In this document: positions 1 through 10,976 of the stretch, piece by piece
Numbering within the stretch: position 1 is the first letter of the stretch
Layout: each line of letters begins with the position of its first letter
Source: Oasisia sp. SBJ-2009
Lineage: Eukaryota; Annelida; Polychaeta; Sabellida; Siboglinidae
Direction of reading: 5' to 3'
Length of the DNA: 64,000 bases
NCBI GenBank assembly: GCA_964017155.1
Contig: OZ024856.1
Location: forward strand, 6,403,313 to 6,467,312
Position numbers and translations under genes: made by a program
Notes under the pieces: generated by a model
The model's database searches: none
The model's input: the letters and a program-made list of their open reading frames with translations, nothing else
Told to the model about the DNA's origin: nothing

Positions 1-49
1 AACATGATGATACATTTTGTCAATTAGCTATTAACTATGCTGTTCACAA
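1..49 (+). repeat. Monomer 0, right end only
   Basis: These bases match the last 49 bp of a complete monomer (LINE 3' UTR, minus strand). The array therefore enters the window already in progress. Confidence 0.95.
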
Positions 50-310
50 TTATTCATACATACTATCATACTGAATTATACCACTGTGTTTCTTGTTAAT
101 AATGTTCTCCAGATGTAGGGTTTCATTGCCTTTTTTGAATATATCCATAGACATACAATTGTCAATATGATTCTTTATAATAACTGTATTCCATAGTTTT
201 GGACGAACATAGGTGACTGTGTTTTGTTTGGTATTGGTTTTGCAATGTGGTATTTTGTAAGCAATCTGTTGTCTCATATTGTAGTTGTGTAAGGGTGTGT
301 GTTTTCATAA

Positions 311-449
311 GAGACATCTGTTCGGCTAAACCCGCGACTGCTGGGCGGTTTCGACAACGCAGGCAAGAGCCGACGATTCACCTTAGTCCAGAAGCGAACG
401 TTCCTTGACGTGGTGCGGCAGCTACAGATGACCAACCCTGCCTCACCTG
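311..449 (+). other. Exon-like segment 1 with strong splice donor (representative, monomer 1)
   Basis: An open frame runs from just after TAA at 308-310 through 449. It includes RRFTLVQKRTFLDVVRQLQ and then MTNPASP. At 449/450 lies CTG|GTAAGT, a near-consensus donor. Without splicing the frame reads on to TGA at 539-541, where the residues turn rich in Arg, Tyr and Leu. There is no Met before 428, so this would be an internal exon fragment. Variants among monomers here are few and partly silent (AGC/AGT, ACC/ACA). I do not recognise the protein family. The segment starts close to the 5' edge of the LINE piece, so its true left end may be lost. Confidence 0.45.
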
Positions 450-645
450 GTAAGTACGACCGTAAGCGAGCGTGCTACATGTGTCTAAGAATCTTACGAT
501 CATATATTCCGGACACATTGTTGTCAAAAGTATATTTGTGACTCGTGTCTAATTTTAGTATGCGTACAGTACTTATACAAACGATATACTCAGCAAAATA
601 AAACTTGCTGCACGTCCGCTCTCCCGCTGCGCCTTTTTTGTCCAG
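450..645 (+). other. Predicted 196-bp intron between the exon-like segments
   Basis: It begins GTAAGTACG and ends in a long pyrimidine run, CTGCGCCTTTTTTGTCCAG. Joining its flanks keeps the frame open: a phase-1 G from segment 1 plus GG gives Gly, then RDELFSHYDPALRF. A competing acceptor AATTTTAG ends at 558. A plus-strand AATAAA lies at 597-602. Prediction only. Confidence 0.4.
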
Positions 646-854
646 GGCGGGATGAGCTATTTAGCCACTATGATCCCGCGCTACGGTTCGTGCTAGACGT
701 CTGCAACCTTCTGCACCAGCCAAAGGTAAACCACTCAGTCCACCACAAGATGTATAGAGACCGTTCAGAGTTAATGGTTAGCCATCCGGAGGACTACCAA
801 TTGACGGCAGAACACCACAACACCTTACTGACAGCAAAATGCGGGTTGAGCTGA
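646..854 (+). other. Exon-like segment 2 (representative, monomer 1)
   Basis: It starts after TTTTTTGTCCAG. The frame reads RDELFSHYDPALRFVLDV, then CNLLHQPK, then VNHSVHHKMYRDRSE, and ends in TGA at 852-854. AAAG|GTAAAC at 725/726 could serve as a donor; splicing there to TTGTTCCAG (ends 1,002) reaches a stop within 15 codons. Monomers vary inside it: Val/Met, Leu/Phe, Gln/His, and a stop in monomer 7 (TAG at 10,079). It therefore shows no sign of constraint as a full-length protein in every copy. Family not recognised. Confidence 0.4.
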
Positions 855-1345
855 GGCGGAAGAAAACTACAGATGAGATAAGACAAGCCGTTGAACAACT
901 TCATTGACACACACACAAACGAAAAGACACGGATTAATACAATGGCTGCTAGACCAGCAGCACCAGTACAAATTCTGCCTCCCACCGCGGTTCTTGTTCC
1001 AGCGGCGGTTGTGCAAGAGAAACTCGGCCCGGTCGAATTGCGTTTGATGCTTCATGACGACGTGCATGCACAGATCGAATGGCTTGCCCACGAGGATTGT
1101 TGAAGAACAGTTTTGACTGCCCTCATTGTGCAATTCCGTACAGATTCATCATGATTCCCAGGACGGATGGCGGTGGAAATGTCACTAGAGGCACAACGTG
1201 CAGGAAGGTTCATTTTTCAAGAGCAAGGTTCCTCTAGGGAAATTGATTTGGTTCTTATTTTCATGGGCCACTGAAATCCTGTTACATCATGTCACCTGGC
1301 AACTGACGCTGTCACCAAGAACTACCATGGACTGGGGTAATTTCT

Positions 1346-1861
1346 ACACAATTGCTTTATTGACTGATTGACTGAAACAATTTTGAATATAAATACATGA
1401 CGGATACATACAAATCAGGATAGACAATCAACAATAAGCAGGAAAGAAGCAAACTGTTTATAATTCCTTTTCTTAATTAACAACAAAACATGTATGCCAC
1501 CCTGTGGCAATTATACTGATGCGAGCATACCAGAGTTAATCAAATAAATGTCATAAAAACATGATGATACATTTTGTCAATTAGCTATTAACTATGCTGT
1601 TCACAATTATTCATACATACTATCATACTGAATTATACCACTGTGTTTCTTGTTAATAATGTTCTCCAGATGTAGGGTTTCATTGCCTTTTTTGAATATA
1701 TCCATAGACATACAATTGTCAATATGATTCTTTATAATAACTGTATTCCATAGTTTTGGACGAACATAGGTGACTGTGTTTTGTTTGGTATTGGTTTTGC
1801 AATGTGGTATTTTGTAAGCAATCTGTTGTCTCATATTGTAGTTGTGTAAGGGTGTGTGTTT
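1346..1861 (-). pseudogene. LINE 3' end (ORF2 C-terminus plus 3' UTR), representative copy
   Basis: On the minus strand, 1,861-1,607 is open for 84 codons. It has the signature found after the reverse-transcriptase domain of CR1/L2/Jockey-type non-LTR retrotransposons: LHNYNMRQQ, then IPHCKTN, then a YVRPKLWN block, then a hydrophobic-charged stretch with IFKKG. The stop is followed by about 250 bp of AT-rich 3' UTR, AATAAA at 1,361-1,356 and an octamer tail. The element is 5'-truncated: an in-frame TGA at 1,864-1,862 precedes LHNYN and no RT catalytic core is present. It lies tail to tail against the Merlin fragment. It recurs in every monomer with at most one frameshift (monomers 18, 26, 33). 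Family is known by motif; the exact clade is inference. Both outer edges are approximate. Confidence 0.85.
1356..1374 (-). promoter_or_regulatory. LINE poly(A) signal and ATTGACTG octamer tail
   Basis: On the minus strand AATAAA occupies 1,361-1,356, beside two tandem octamers (ATTGACTG read on the plus strand, 1,359-1,374). Short tandem repeats at the 3' end are usual for CR1/L2-like elements and act in target-primed reverse transcription. Monomers 8 and 31 have only one octamer, which accounts for their 8-bp shortfall. Confidence 0.7.
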
Positions 1862-3163
1862 TCATAAGAGACATCTGTTCGGCTAAACCCGCGACTGCTG
1901 GGCGGTTTCGACAACGCAAGCAAGAGTCGACGATTCACCTTAGTCCAGAAGCGAACGTTCCTTGACGTGGTGCGGCAGCTACAGATGACCAACCCTGCCT
2001 CACCTGGTAAGTACGACCGTAAGCGAGCGTGCTACATGCGTCTAAGAATCTTACGATCATATATTCCGGACACATTGTTGTCAAAAGTATATTTGTGACT
2101 CGTGTCTAATTTTAGTATGCGTACAGTACTTATACAAACGATATACTCAGCAAAATAAAACTTGCTGCACGTCCGCTCTCCCGCTGCGCCTTTTTTGTCC
2201 AGGGCGGGATGAGCTATTTAGCCACTATGATCCCGCGCTACGGTTCGTGCTAGACGTCTGCAACCTTCTGCACCAGCCAAAGGTAAACCACTCAGTCCAC
2301 CACAAGATGTATAGAGACCGTTCAGAGTTAATGGTTAGCCATCCGGAGGACTACCAATTGACGGCAGAACACCACAACACCTTACTGACAGCAAAATGCG
2401 GGTTGAGCTGAGGCGGAAGAAAACTACAGATGAGATAAGACAAGCCGTTGAACAACTTCATTGACACACACACAAGCGAAAAGACACGGATTAATACAAT
2501 GGCTGCTAGACCAGCAGCACCAGTACAAATTCTGCCTCCCACCGCGGTTCTTGTTCCAGCGGCGGTTGTGCAAGAGAAACTCGGCCCGGTCGAATTGCGT
2601 TTGATGCTTCATGACGACGTGCATGCACAGATAGAATGGCTTGCCCACGAGGATTGTTGAAGAACAGTTTTGACTGCCCTCATTGTGCAATTCCGTACAG
2701 ATTCATCATTATTCCCAGGACGGATGGCGGTGGAAATGTCACTAGAGGCACAACGTGCAGGAAGGTTCATTTTTCAAGAGCAAGGTACCTATAGGGAAAT
2801 TGACTTGGTTCTTATTTTCATGGGCCACTGAAATCCTGTTACATCATGTCACCTGGCAACTGACGCTGTCACCAAGAACTACCATGGACTGGGGTAATTT
2901 CTACACAATTGCTTTATTGACTGATTGACTGAAACAATTTTGAATATAAATACATGACGGATACATACAAATCAGGATAGACAATCAACAATAAGCAGGA
3001 AAGAAGCAAACTGTTTATAATTCCTTTTCTTAATTAACAACAAAACATGTATGCCACCCTGTGGCAATTATACTGATGCGAGCATACCAGAGTTAATCAA
3101 ATAAATGTCATAAAAACATGATGATACATTTTGTCAATTAGCTATTAACTATGCTGTTCACAA
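1607..3163 (+). repeat. Monomer 2 (1,557 bp)
   Basis: LINE tail Asp form; THTSEK; ATA for the HAQI isoleucine; 7 bp absent; TACATGCGTC after the first splice donor. Private: CATCATTATTCCC near 2,705 and AAGGTACCTAT near 2,785. Confidence 0.95.
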
Positions 3164-4727
3164 TTATTCATACATACTATCATACTGAATTATACCACTG
3201 TGTTTCTTGTTAATAATGTTCTCCAGATGTAGGGTTTCATTGCCTTTTTTGAATATATCCATAGACATACAATTGTCAATATGATTCTTTATAATAACTG
3301 TATTCCATAGTTTTGGACGAACATAGGTGACTGTGTTTTGTTTGGTATTGGTTTTGCAATGTGGTATTTTGTAAGCAATCTGTTGTCTCATATTGTAGTT
3401 GTGTAAGGGTGTGTGTTTTCATAAGAGACATCTGTTCGGCTAAACCCGCGACTGCTGGGCGGTTTCGACAACGCAAGCAAGAGCCGACGATTCACCTTAG
3501 TCCAGAAGCGAACGTTCCTTGACGTGGTGCGGCAGCTACAGATGACCAACCCTGCCTCACCTGGTAAGTACGACCGTAAGCGAGCGTGCTACATGTGTCT
3601 AAGAATCTTACGATCATATATTCCGGACACATTGTTGTCAAAAGTATATTTGTGACTCGTGTCTAATTTTAGTATGCGTACAGTACTTATACAAACGATA
3701 TACTCAGCAAAATAAAACTTGCTGCACGTCCGCTCTCCCGCTGCGCCTTTTTTGTCCAGGGCGGGATGAGCTATTTAGCCACTATGATCCCGCGCTACGG
3801 TTCGTGCTAGACGTCTGCAACCTTCTGCACCATCCAAAGGTAAACCACTCAGTCCACCACAAGATGTATAGAGACCGTTCAGAGTTGATGGTTAGCCATC
3901 CGGAGGACTACCAATTGACGGCAGAACACCACAACACCTTACTGACAGCAAAATGCGGGTTGAGCTGAGGCGGAAGAAAACTACAGATGAGATAAGACAA
4001 GCCGTTGAACAACTTCATTGACACACACACAAGCGAAAAGACACGGATTAATACAATGGCTGCTAGACCAGCAGCACCAGTACAAATTCTGCCTCCCACC
4101 GCGGTTCTTGTTCCAGCGGCGGTTGTGCAAGAGAAACTCGGCCCGGTCGAATTGCGTTTGATGCTTCATGACGACGTGCATGCACAGATCGAATGGCTTG
4201 CCCACGAGGATTGTTGAAGAACAGTTTTGACTGCCCTCATTGTGCAATTCCGTACAGATTCATCACCCAACATGATTCCCAGGACGGATGGCGGTGGAAA
4301 TGTCACTAGAGGCACAACGTGCAGGAAGGTTCATTTTTCAAGAGCAAGGTTCCTATAGGGAAATTGATTTGGTTCTTGTTTTCATGGGCCACTGAAATCC
4401 TGTTACATCATGTCACCTGGCAACTGACGCTGTCACCAAGAACTACCATGGACTGGGGTAATTTCTACACAATTGCTTTATTGACTGATTGACTGAAACA
4501 ATTTTGAATATAAATACATGACGGATACATACAAATCAGGATAGACAATCAACAATAAGCAGGAAAGAAGCAAACTGTTTATAATTCCTTTTCTTAATTA
4601 ACAACAAAACATGTATGCCACCCTGTGGCAATTATACTGATGCGAGCATACCAGAGTTAATCAAATAAATGTCATAAAAACATGATGATACATTTTGTCA
4701 ATTAGCTATTAACTATGCTGTTCACAA
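3164..4727 (+). repeat. Monomer 3 (1,564 bp)
   Basis: LINE tail Asp form; THTSEK; 7 bp present. The second exon-like segment has CAT for CAG (Gln to His) just before its donor, and GAGTTGATGG. Private: GTTCTTGTTTTC near 4,375. Confidence 0.95.
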
Positions 4728-6284
4728 TTATTCATACATACTATCATACTGAATTATACCACTGTGTTTCTTGTTAATAATGTTCTCCAGATGTAGGGTT
4801 TCATTGCCTTTTTTGAATATATCCATAGACATACAATTGTCAATATGATTCTTTATAATAACTGTATTCCATAGTTTTGGACGAACATAGGTGACTGTGT
4901 TTTGTTTGGTATTGGTTTTGCAATGTGGTATTTTGTAAGCAATCTGTTGTCTCATATTGTAGTTGTGTAAGGGTGTGTGTTTTCATAAGAGACATCTGTT
5001 CGGCTAAACCCGCGACTGCTGGGCGGTTTCGACAACGCAAGCAAGAGTCGACGATTCACCTTAGTCCAGAAGCGAACGTTCCTTGACGTGGTGCGGCAGC
5101 TACAGATGACCAACCCTGCCTCACCTGGTAAGTACGACCGTAAGCGAGCGTGCTACATGCGTCTAAGAATCTTACGATCATATATTCCGGACACATTGTT
5201 GTCAAAAGTATATTTGTGACTCGTGTCTAATTTTAGTATGCGTACAGTACTTATACAAACGATATACTCAGCAAAATAAAACTTGCTGCACGTCCGCTCT
5301 CCCGCTGCGCCTTTTTTGTCCAGGGCGGGATGAGCTATTTAGCCACTATGATCCCGCGCTACGGTTCGTGCTAGACGTCTGCAACCTTCTGCACCAGCCA
5401 AAGGTAAACCACTCAGTCCACCACAAGATGTATAGAGACCGTTCAGAGTTAATGGTTAGCCATCCGGAGGACTACCAATTGACGGCAGAACACCACAACA
5501 CCTTACTGACAGCAAAATGCGGGTTGAGCTGAGGCGGAAGAAAACTACAGATGAGATAAGACAAGCCGTTGAACAACTTCATTGACACACACACAAGCGA
5601 AAAGACACGGATTAATACAATGGCTGCTAGACCAGCAGCACCAGTACAAATTCTGCCTCCCACCGCGGTTCTTGTTCCAGCGGCGGTTGTGCAAGAGAAA
5701 CTCGGCCCGGTCGAATTGCGTTTGATGCTTCATGACGACGTGCATGCACAGATCGAATGGCTTGCCCACGAGGATTGTTGAAGAACAGTTTTGACTGCCC
5801 TCATTGTGCAATTCCGTACAGATTCATCATGATTCCCAGGACGGATGGCGGTGGAAATGTCGCTAGAGGCCCAACGTGCAGGAAGGTTCATTTTTCAAGA
5901 GCAAGGTTCCTATAGGGAAATTGATTTGGTTCTTATTTTCATGGGCCACTGAAATCCTGTTACATCATGTCACCTGGCAACTGACGCTGTCACCAAGAAC
6001 TACCATGGACTGGGGTAATTTCTACACAATTGCTTTATTGACTGATTGACTGAAACAATTTTGAATATAAATACATGACGGATACATACAAATCAGGATA
6101 GACAATCAACAATAAGCAGGAAAGAAGCAAACTGTTTATAATTCCTTTTCTTAATTAACAACAAAACATGTATGCCACCCTGTGGCAATTATACTGATGC
6201 GAGCATACCAGAGTTAATCAAATAAATGTCATAAAAACATGATGATACATTTTGTCAATTAGCTATTAACTATGCTGTTCACAA
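4728..6284 (+). repeat. Monomer 4 (1,557 bp)
   Basis: LINE tail Asp form; THTSEK; 7 bp absent; TACATGCGTC. It has TGTCGCTAGAGGCCC near 5,859 where most copies have TGTCACTAGAGGCAC. This changes the His beside the Merlin stop to Arg and is closer to other Merlin proteins. Confidence 0.95.
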
Positions 6285-7848
6285 TTATTCATACATACTA
6301 TTATACTGAATTATACCACTGTGTTTCTTGTTAATAATGTTCTCCAGATGTAGGGTTTCATTGCCTTTTTTGAATATATCCATAGACATACAATTGTCAA
6401 TATGATTCTTTATAATAACTGTATTCCATAGTTTTGGACGAACATAGGTGACTGTGTTTTGTTTGGTATTGGTTTTGCAATGTGGTATTTTGTAAGCAAT
6501 CTGTTGTCTCATATTGTAGTTGTGTAAGGGTGTGTGTTTTCATAAGAGACATCTGTTCGGCTAAACCCGCGACTGCTGGGCGGTTTCGACAACGCAAGCA
6601 AGAGCCGACGATTCACCTTAGTCCAGAAGCGAACGTTCCTTGACGTGGTGCGGCAGCTACAGATGACCAACCCTGCCTCACCTGGTAAGTACGACCGTAA
6701 GCGAGCGTGCTACATGTGTCTAAGAATCTTACGATCATATATTCCGGACACATTGTTCTCAAAAGTATATTTGTGACTCGTGTCTAATTTTAGTATGCGT
6801 ACAGTACTTATACAAACGATATACTCAGCAAAATAAAACTTGCTGCACGTCCGCTCTCCCGCTGCGCCTTTTTTGTCCAGGGCGGGATGAGCTATTTAGC
6901 CACTATGATCCCGCGCTACGGTTCGTGCTAGACGTCTGCAACCTTCTGCACCAGCCAAAGGTAAACCACTCAGTCCACCACAAGATGTATAGAGACCGTT
7001 CAGAGTTGATGGTTAGCCATCCGGAGGACTACCAATTGACGGCAGAACACCACAACACCTTACTGACAGCAAAATGCGGGTTGAGCTGAGGCGGAAGAAA
7101 ACTACAGATGAGATAAGACAAGCCGTTGAACAACTTCATTGACACACACACAAGCGAAAAGACACGGATTAATACAATGGCTGCTAGACCAGCAGCACCA
7201 GTACAAATTCTGCCTCCCACCGCGGTTCTTGTTCCAGCGGCGGTTGTGCAAGAGAAACTCGGCCCGGTCGAATTGCGTTTGATGCTTCATGACGACATGC
7301 ATGCACAGATCGAATGGCTTGCCCACGAGGATTGTTGAAGAACAGTTTTGACTGCCCTCATTGTGCAATTCCGTATAGATTCATCACCCAACATGATTCC
7401 CAGGACGGATGGCGGTGGAAATGTCACTAGAGGCACAACGTGCAGGAAGGTTCATTTTTCAAGAGCAAGGTTCCTATAGGGAAATTGATTTGGTTCTTAT
7501 TTTCATGGGCCACTGAAATCCTGTTACATCATGTCACCTGGCAACTGACGCTGTCACCAAGAACTGCCATGGACTGGGGTAATTTCTACACAATTGCTTT
7601 ATTGACTGATTGACTGAAACAATTTTGAATATAAATACATGACGGATACATACAAATCAGGATAGACAATCAACAATAAGCAGGAAAGAAGCAAACTGTT
7701 TATAATTCCTTTTCTTAATTAACAACAAAACATGTATGCCACCCTGTGGCAATTATACTGATGCGAGCATACCAGAGTTAATCAAATAAATGTCATAAAA
7801 ACATGATGATACATTTTGTCAATTAGCTATTAACTATGCTGTTCACAA
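6285..7848 (+). repeat. Monomer 5 (1,564 bp)
   Basis: LINE tail Asn form; THTSEK; DDMHAQ; 7 bp present; CCGTATAGAT; AACTGCCATGG. TTGTTCTCAAAAG near 6,755 is shared only with monomer 6. Confidence 0.95.
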
Positions 7849-9412
7849 TTATTCATACATACTATTATACTGAATTATACCACTGTGTTTCTTGTTAATA
7901 ATGTTCTCCAGATGTAGGGTTTCATTGCCTTTTTTGAATATATCCATAGACATACAATTGTCAATATGATTCTTTATAATAACTGTATTCCATAGTTTTG
8001 GACGAACATAGGTGACTGTGTTTTGTTTGGTATTGGTTTTGCAATGTGGTATTTTGTAAGCAATCTGTTGTCTCATATTGTAGTTGTGTAAGGGTGTGTG
8101 TTTTCATAAGAGACATCTGTTCGGCTAAACCCGCGACTGCTGGGCGGTTTCGACAACGCAAGCAAGAGCCGACGATTCACCTTAGTCCAGAAGCGAACGT
8201 TCCTTGACGTGGTGCGGCAGCTACAGATGACCAACCCTGCCTCACCTGGTAAGTACGACCGTAAGCGAGCGTGCTACATGTGTCTAAGAATCTTACGATC
8301 ATATATTCCGGACACATTGTTCTCAAAAGTATATTTGTGACTCGTGTCTAATTTTAGTATGCGTACAGTACTTATACAAACGATATACTCAGCAAAATAA
8401 AACTTGCTGCACGTCCGCTCTCCCGCTGCGCCTTTTTTGTCCAGGGCGGGATGAGCTATTTAGCCACTATGATCCCGCGCTACGGTTCGTGCTAGACGTC
8501 TGCAACCTTCTGCACCAGCCAAAGGTAAACCACTCAGTCCACCACAAGATGTATAGAGACCGTTCAGAGTTGATGGTTAGCCATCCGGAGGACTACCAAT
8601 TGACGGCAGAACACCACAACACCTTACTGACAGCAAAATGCGGGTTGAGCTGAGGCGGAAGAAAACTACAGATGAGATAAGACAAGCCGTTGAACAACTT
8701 CATTGACACACACACAAGCGAAAAGACACGGATTAATACAATGGCTGCTAGACCAGCAGCACCAGTACAAATTCTGCCTCCCACCGCGGTTCTTGTTCCA
8801 GCGGCGGTTGTGCAAGAGAAACTCGGCCCGGTCGAATTGCGTTTGATGCTTCATGACGACATGCATGCACAGATCGAATGGCTTGCCCACGAGGATTGTT
8901 GAAGAACAGTTTTGACTGCCCTCATTGTGCAATTCCGTATAGATTCATCACCCAACATGATTCCCAGGACGGATGGCGGTGGAAATGTCACTAGAGGCAC
9001 AACGTGCAGGAAGGTTCATTTTTCAAGAGCAAGGTTCCTATAGGGAAATTGATTTGGTTCTTATTTTCATGGGCCACTGAAATCCTGTTACATCATGTCA
9101 CCTGGCAACTGACGCTGTCACCAAGAACTGCCATGGACTGGGGTAATTTCTACACAATTGCTTTATTGACTGATTGACTGAAACAATTTTGAATATAAAT
9201 ACATGACGGATACATACAAATCAGGATAGACAATCAACAATAAGCAGGAAAGAAGCAAACTGTTTATAATTCCTTTTCTTAATTAACAACAAAACATGTA
9301 TGCCACCCTGTGGCAATTATACTGATGCGAGTATACCAGAGTTAATCAAATAAATGTCATCAAAACACGATGATACATTTTGTCAATTAGCTATTAACTA
9401 TGCTATTCACAA
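7849..9412 (+). repeat. Monomer 6 (1,564 bp), twin of monomer 5
   Basis: It carries every diagnostic variant of monomer 5, including TTGTTCTCAAAAG. The twins differ only near the end, where this copy has GAGTATACCAG and CATCAAAACACG. Confidence 0.95.
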
Positions 9413-10976
9413 TTATTCATACATACTATTATACTGAATTATACCACTGTGTTTCTTGTTAATAATGTTCTCCAGATGTAGGGTTTCATTGCCTTTTTTG
9501 AATATATCCATAGACATACAATTGTCAATATGATTCTTTATAATAACTGTATTCCATAGTTTTGGACGAACATAGGTGAGTGTGTTTTGTTTCGTATTGG
9601 TTTTGCAATGTGGTATTTTGTAAGCAATCTGTTGTCTCATATTGTAGTTGTGTAAGGGTGTGTGTTTTCATAAGAGACATCTGTTCGGCTAAACCCGCGA
9701 CTGCTGGGCGGTTTCGACAACGCAAGCAAGAGCCGACGATTCACCTTAGTCCAGAAGCGAACGTTCCTTGACGTGGTGCGGCAGCTACAGATGACCAACC
9801 CTGCCTCACCTGGTAAGTACGACCGTAAGCGAGCGTGCTACATGTGTCTAAGAATCTTACGATCATATATTCCGGACACATTGTTGTCAAAAGTATATGT
9901 GTGACTCGTGTCTAATTTTAGTATGCGTACAGTACTTATACAAACGATATACTCAGCAAAATAAAACTTGCTGCACGTCCGCTCTCCCGCTGCGCCTTTT
10001 TTGTCCAGGGCGGGATGAGCTATTTAGCCACTATGATCCCGCGCTACGGTTCATGCTAGACGTCTGCAACCTTCTGCACTAGCCAAAGGTAAACCACTCA
10101 GTCCACCACAAGATGTATAGAGACCGTTCAGAGTTTATGGTTAGCCATCCGGAGGACTACCAATTGACGGCAGAACACCACAACACCTTACTGACAGCAA
10201 AATGCGGGTTGAGCTGAGGCGGAAGAAAACTACAGATGAGATAAGACAAGCCGTTGAACAACTTCATTGACACACACACAAGCGAAAAGACACGGATTAA
10301 TACAATGGCTGCTAGACCAGCAGCACCAGTACAAATTCTGCCTCCCACCGCGGTTCTTGTTCCAGCGGCGGTTGTGCAAGAGAAACTCGGCCCGGTCGAA
10401 TTGCGTTTGATGCTTCATGACGACGTGCATGCACAGATCGAATGGCTTGCCCACGAGGATTGTTGAAGAACAGTTTTGACTGCCCTCATTGTGCAATTCC
10501 GTACAGATTCATCACCCAACATGATTCCCTGGACGGATGGCGGTGGAAATGTCACTAGAGGCACAACGTGCAGGAAGGTTCATTTTTCAAGAGCAAGGTT
10601 CCTATAGGGAAATGGATTTGGTTCTTATTTTCATGGGCCACTGAAATCCTGTTACATCATGTCACCTGGCAACTGACGCTGTCACCAAGAACTGCCATGG
10701 ACTGGGGTAATTTCTACACAATTGCTTTATTGACTGATTGACTGAAACAATTTTGAATATAAATACATGACGGATACATACAAATCAGGATAGACAATCA
10801 ACAATAAGCAGGAAAGGAGCAAACTGTTTATAATTCCTTTTCTTAATTAACAACAAAACATGTATGCCACCCTGTGGCAATTATACTGATGCGAGCATAC
10901 CAGAGTTAATCAAATAAATGTCATCAAAACACGATGATACATTTTGTCAATTAGCTATTAACTATGCTATTCACAA
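9413..10976 (+). repeat. Monomer 7 (1,564 bp), best Merlin frame
   Basis: L-type LINE tail (GTGAGTG and TTTCGTA, giving TLTYV and ETKHT); THTSEK; 7 bp present; GGGAAATGG keeps a Trp in the Merlin frame. CAG to TAG creates a stop in the second exon-like segment (10,079-10,081). Also TATATGTGTGAC, TTCATGCTA and CCCTGGACGG. Confidence 0.95.
10305..10738 (+). pseudogene. Merlin (IS1016/ISXO2-like) transposase, N-terminal fragment, best-preserved copy (monomer 7)
   Basis: The ATG at 10,305 (context ACAATGG) opens a frame reading MAARPAAPVQ, then VELRLMLHDDVHAQIEWLA, to TGA at 10,464-10,466. The family pattern resumes in the frame from 10,442: GLLKNSFDCPHC (zinc-ribbon CxxC at 10,481-10,492), DGWRWKC (10,532-10,552), a TAG at 10,556, then VQEGSFFKSKVPIGKW, FLFSWATEILL, SPRTAMDWGNF. 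Zn-ribbon CPxC, DGxxWxC, GSFFxxSKxPxxKW and a distal DWxNF are the ordered hallmarks of Merlin/IS1595-superfamily transposases. The catalytic DDE domain that should follow DWxNF is absent; the antisense LINE tail begins there. A net 1-bp loss near 10,457 and the TAG make it non-functional. No terminal inverted repeat was identified. Confidence 0.8.

Larger units (their letters stand above)
50..1606 (+). repeat. Monomer 1 (1,557 bp)
   Basis: The LINE tail has Asp five codons from its end. The 70-codon plus frame reads THTNEK and DDVHAQIEW. The 7 bp are absent. Private changes are ACGCAGGC in the first exon-like segment (Ser to Gly) and TTCCTCTAGG near 1,230. Confidence 0.95.

Noticed and set aside
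941..1103. A complete small host protein starting MAARPAAP, with good initiation context
   Set aside because: Its last third aligns by pattern with the segment just before the Merlin zinc ribbon, and the stop follows a 1-bp shift. It is better read as the broken N-terminus of the transposase.
867..1133. 88-codon minus-strand frame opposite the Merlin fragment, open in every monomer
   Set aside because: It is the shadow of the plus-strand transposase frame. Near-identical copies make its persistence uninformative, and its Cys/His-rich sequence has no family pattern.
1719..1919. 66-codon minus-strand frame overlapping the LINE tail
   Set aside because: Another frame of the same DNA as the recognised LINE C-terminus. 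It also covers the junction with the exon-like part, so it is a by-product of the fusion.
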